64,000 nucleotides of DNA from Stakelama sediminis (lineage in GTDB: Bacteria; Pseudomonadota; Alphaproteobacteria; Sphingomonadales; Sphingomonadaceae), in the NCBI RefSeq assembly GCF_014199335.1, contig NZ_JACIJI010000001.1:1285203-1349202 (forward strand), given 5' to 3'. Numbering within the stretch: the stretch's first letter is position 1; each line of letters opens with the position of its first letter. Below the pieces are notes generated by a model. That model was not told where the DNA came from. It searched no databases and saw nothing but the letters and a program-made list of their open reading frames with translations. Position numbers and translations under genes: made by a program. Positions 63,906-64,000 of the stretch are shown here, one piece after another.

Positions 63906-64000
63906 CTAGGCAGCGTGGACAAATTTGAGCCAGTATCGAGCGGTGGCGAGATGGACCATGCCGAGGAAGCTGTTGGCCAGCTGATCGTATCGGGTGGCGA
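63906..64000 (-). CDS. IS5-family transposase, C-terminal fragment cut by the window edge
   Basis: On the minus strand the last 31 codons read RYDQLANSFLGMVHLATARY then WLKFVHAA and a TAG at 63906-63908. This matches the C-terminus of IS5/IS427-group transposases (RYDKLAxxFLAMIHLAxxRxWL). The rest lies beyond base 64000. Confidence 0.75.
   Translation of the reverse strand, partial: ATRYDQLANSFLGMVHLATARYWLKFVHAA

Noticed and set aside
61826..63922. 698-codon open frame on the minus strand opposite nagE
   Set aside because: Composition is that of a shadow; nagE is clear.

Overview
The window looks like chromosome of a sphingomonad (Alphaproteobacteria, Sphingomonadales: Sphingomonas/Sphingobium type). 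The basis is high GC, the lpdA-sucB-sucA-sucD-mdh order, a TIGR01782-type TonB receptor in a GlcNAc operon, DUF4019 and DUF2059 proteins, a Ti-type TraA/TraC/TraD mobilisation set next to a DUF6118 protein, and dispersed palindromic repeats. No rRNA gene or CRISPR array was seen.

Layout. 1-10 kb: a truncated PhzF gene, a GT1 glycosyltransferase, DedA, an OmpA-like lipo/peptidoglycan protein, a LuxR-HTH/DUF4019 regulator behind a 25-bp inverted-repeat element, a serine hydrolase, a TPR protein, a TRIC-type channel, a YoaK/DUF1275 protein and a Nudix hydrolase. 10-18 kb: TCA-cycle block on the minus strand (mdh, a small unknown gene, sucD, sucA, sucB, lpdA); sucC is not at its expected place. 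18-34 kb: GH2 glycosidase, zapE, an ABM monooxygenase-like protein, a diguanylate cyclase, two micro-ORFs behind a sigma-54-like promoter, a PEBP protein, a GST, a translationally coupled gltD-DUF2059-gltB operon, uppP, an NDUFA9-like protein and tRNA-Leu(CAG).

34.0-50.66 kb: an integrative mobilisable element (about 16.65 kb) inserted in the 3' end of tRNA-Leu(CAG), bounded by a 14-bp direct repeat. Backbone: tyrosine integrase, excisionase-like and AlpA-like regulators, a RelE/HigA-type toxin-antitoxin pair, a ribbon-helix-helix regulator with a strong palindrome, TraA relaxase-helicase, TraC/TraD-like proteins and a recognisable IncQ/Ti-type oriT. It has no type IV secretion genes, so it would be mobilised in trans. 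Cargo: a very large two-module beta-rich protein broken by a one-base frameshift, and a compact SMR-like/GT-C/HAD-UbiA cassette that looks like a polyprenyl-phosphate sugar donor and transfer system.

51-63.6 kb: a complete GlcNAc/chitooligosaccharide locus. nagR (GntR), a NagB-II/AgaS-type SIS deaminase and nagA run leftward. A TonB receptor, GH20 hexosaminidase, NagF (EIIA-HPr-EI fusion) and NagE (EIIC-EIIB with a second, Cys-less EIIB) run rightward from a shared regulatory region that carries 12-bp inverted arms. The window ends inside an IS5-family transposase. A 144-166 bp repeat with 19-bp terminal inverted repeats occurs three times in the first 21 kb, always near gene 3' ends. All function calls are by reading translations and motifs by eye; no database search was run.
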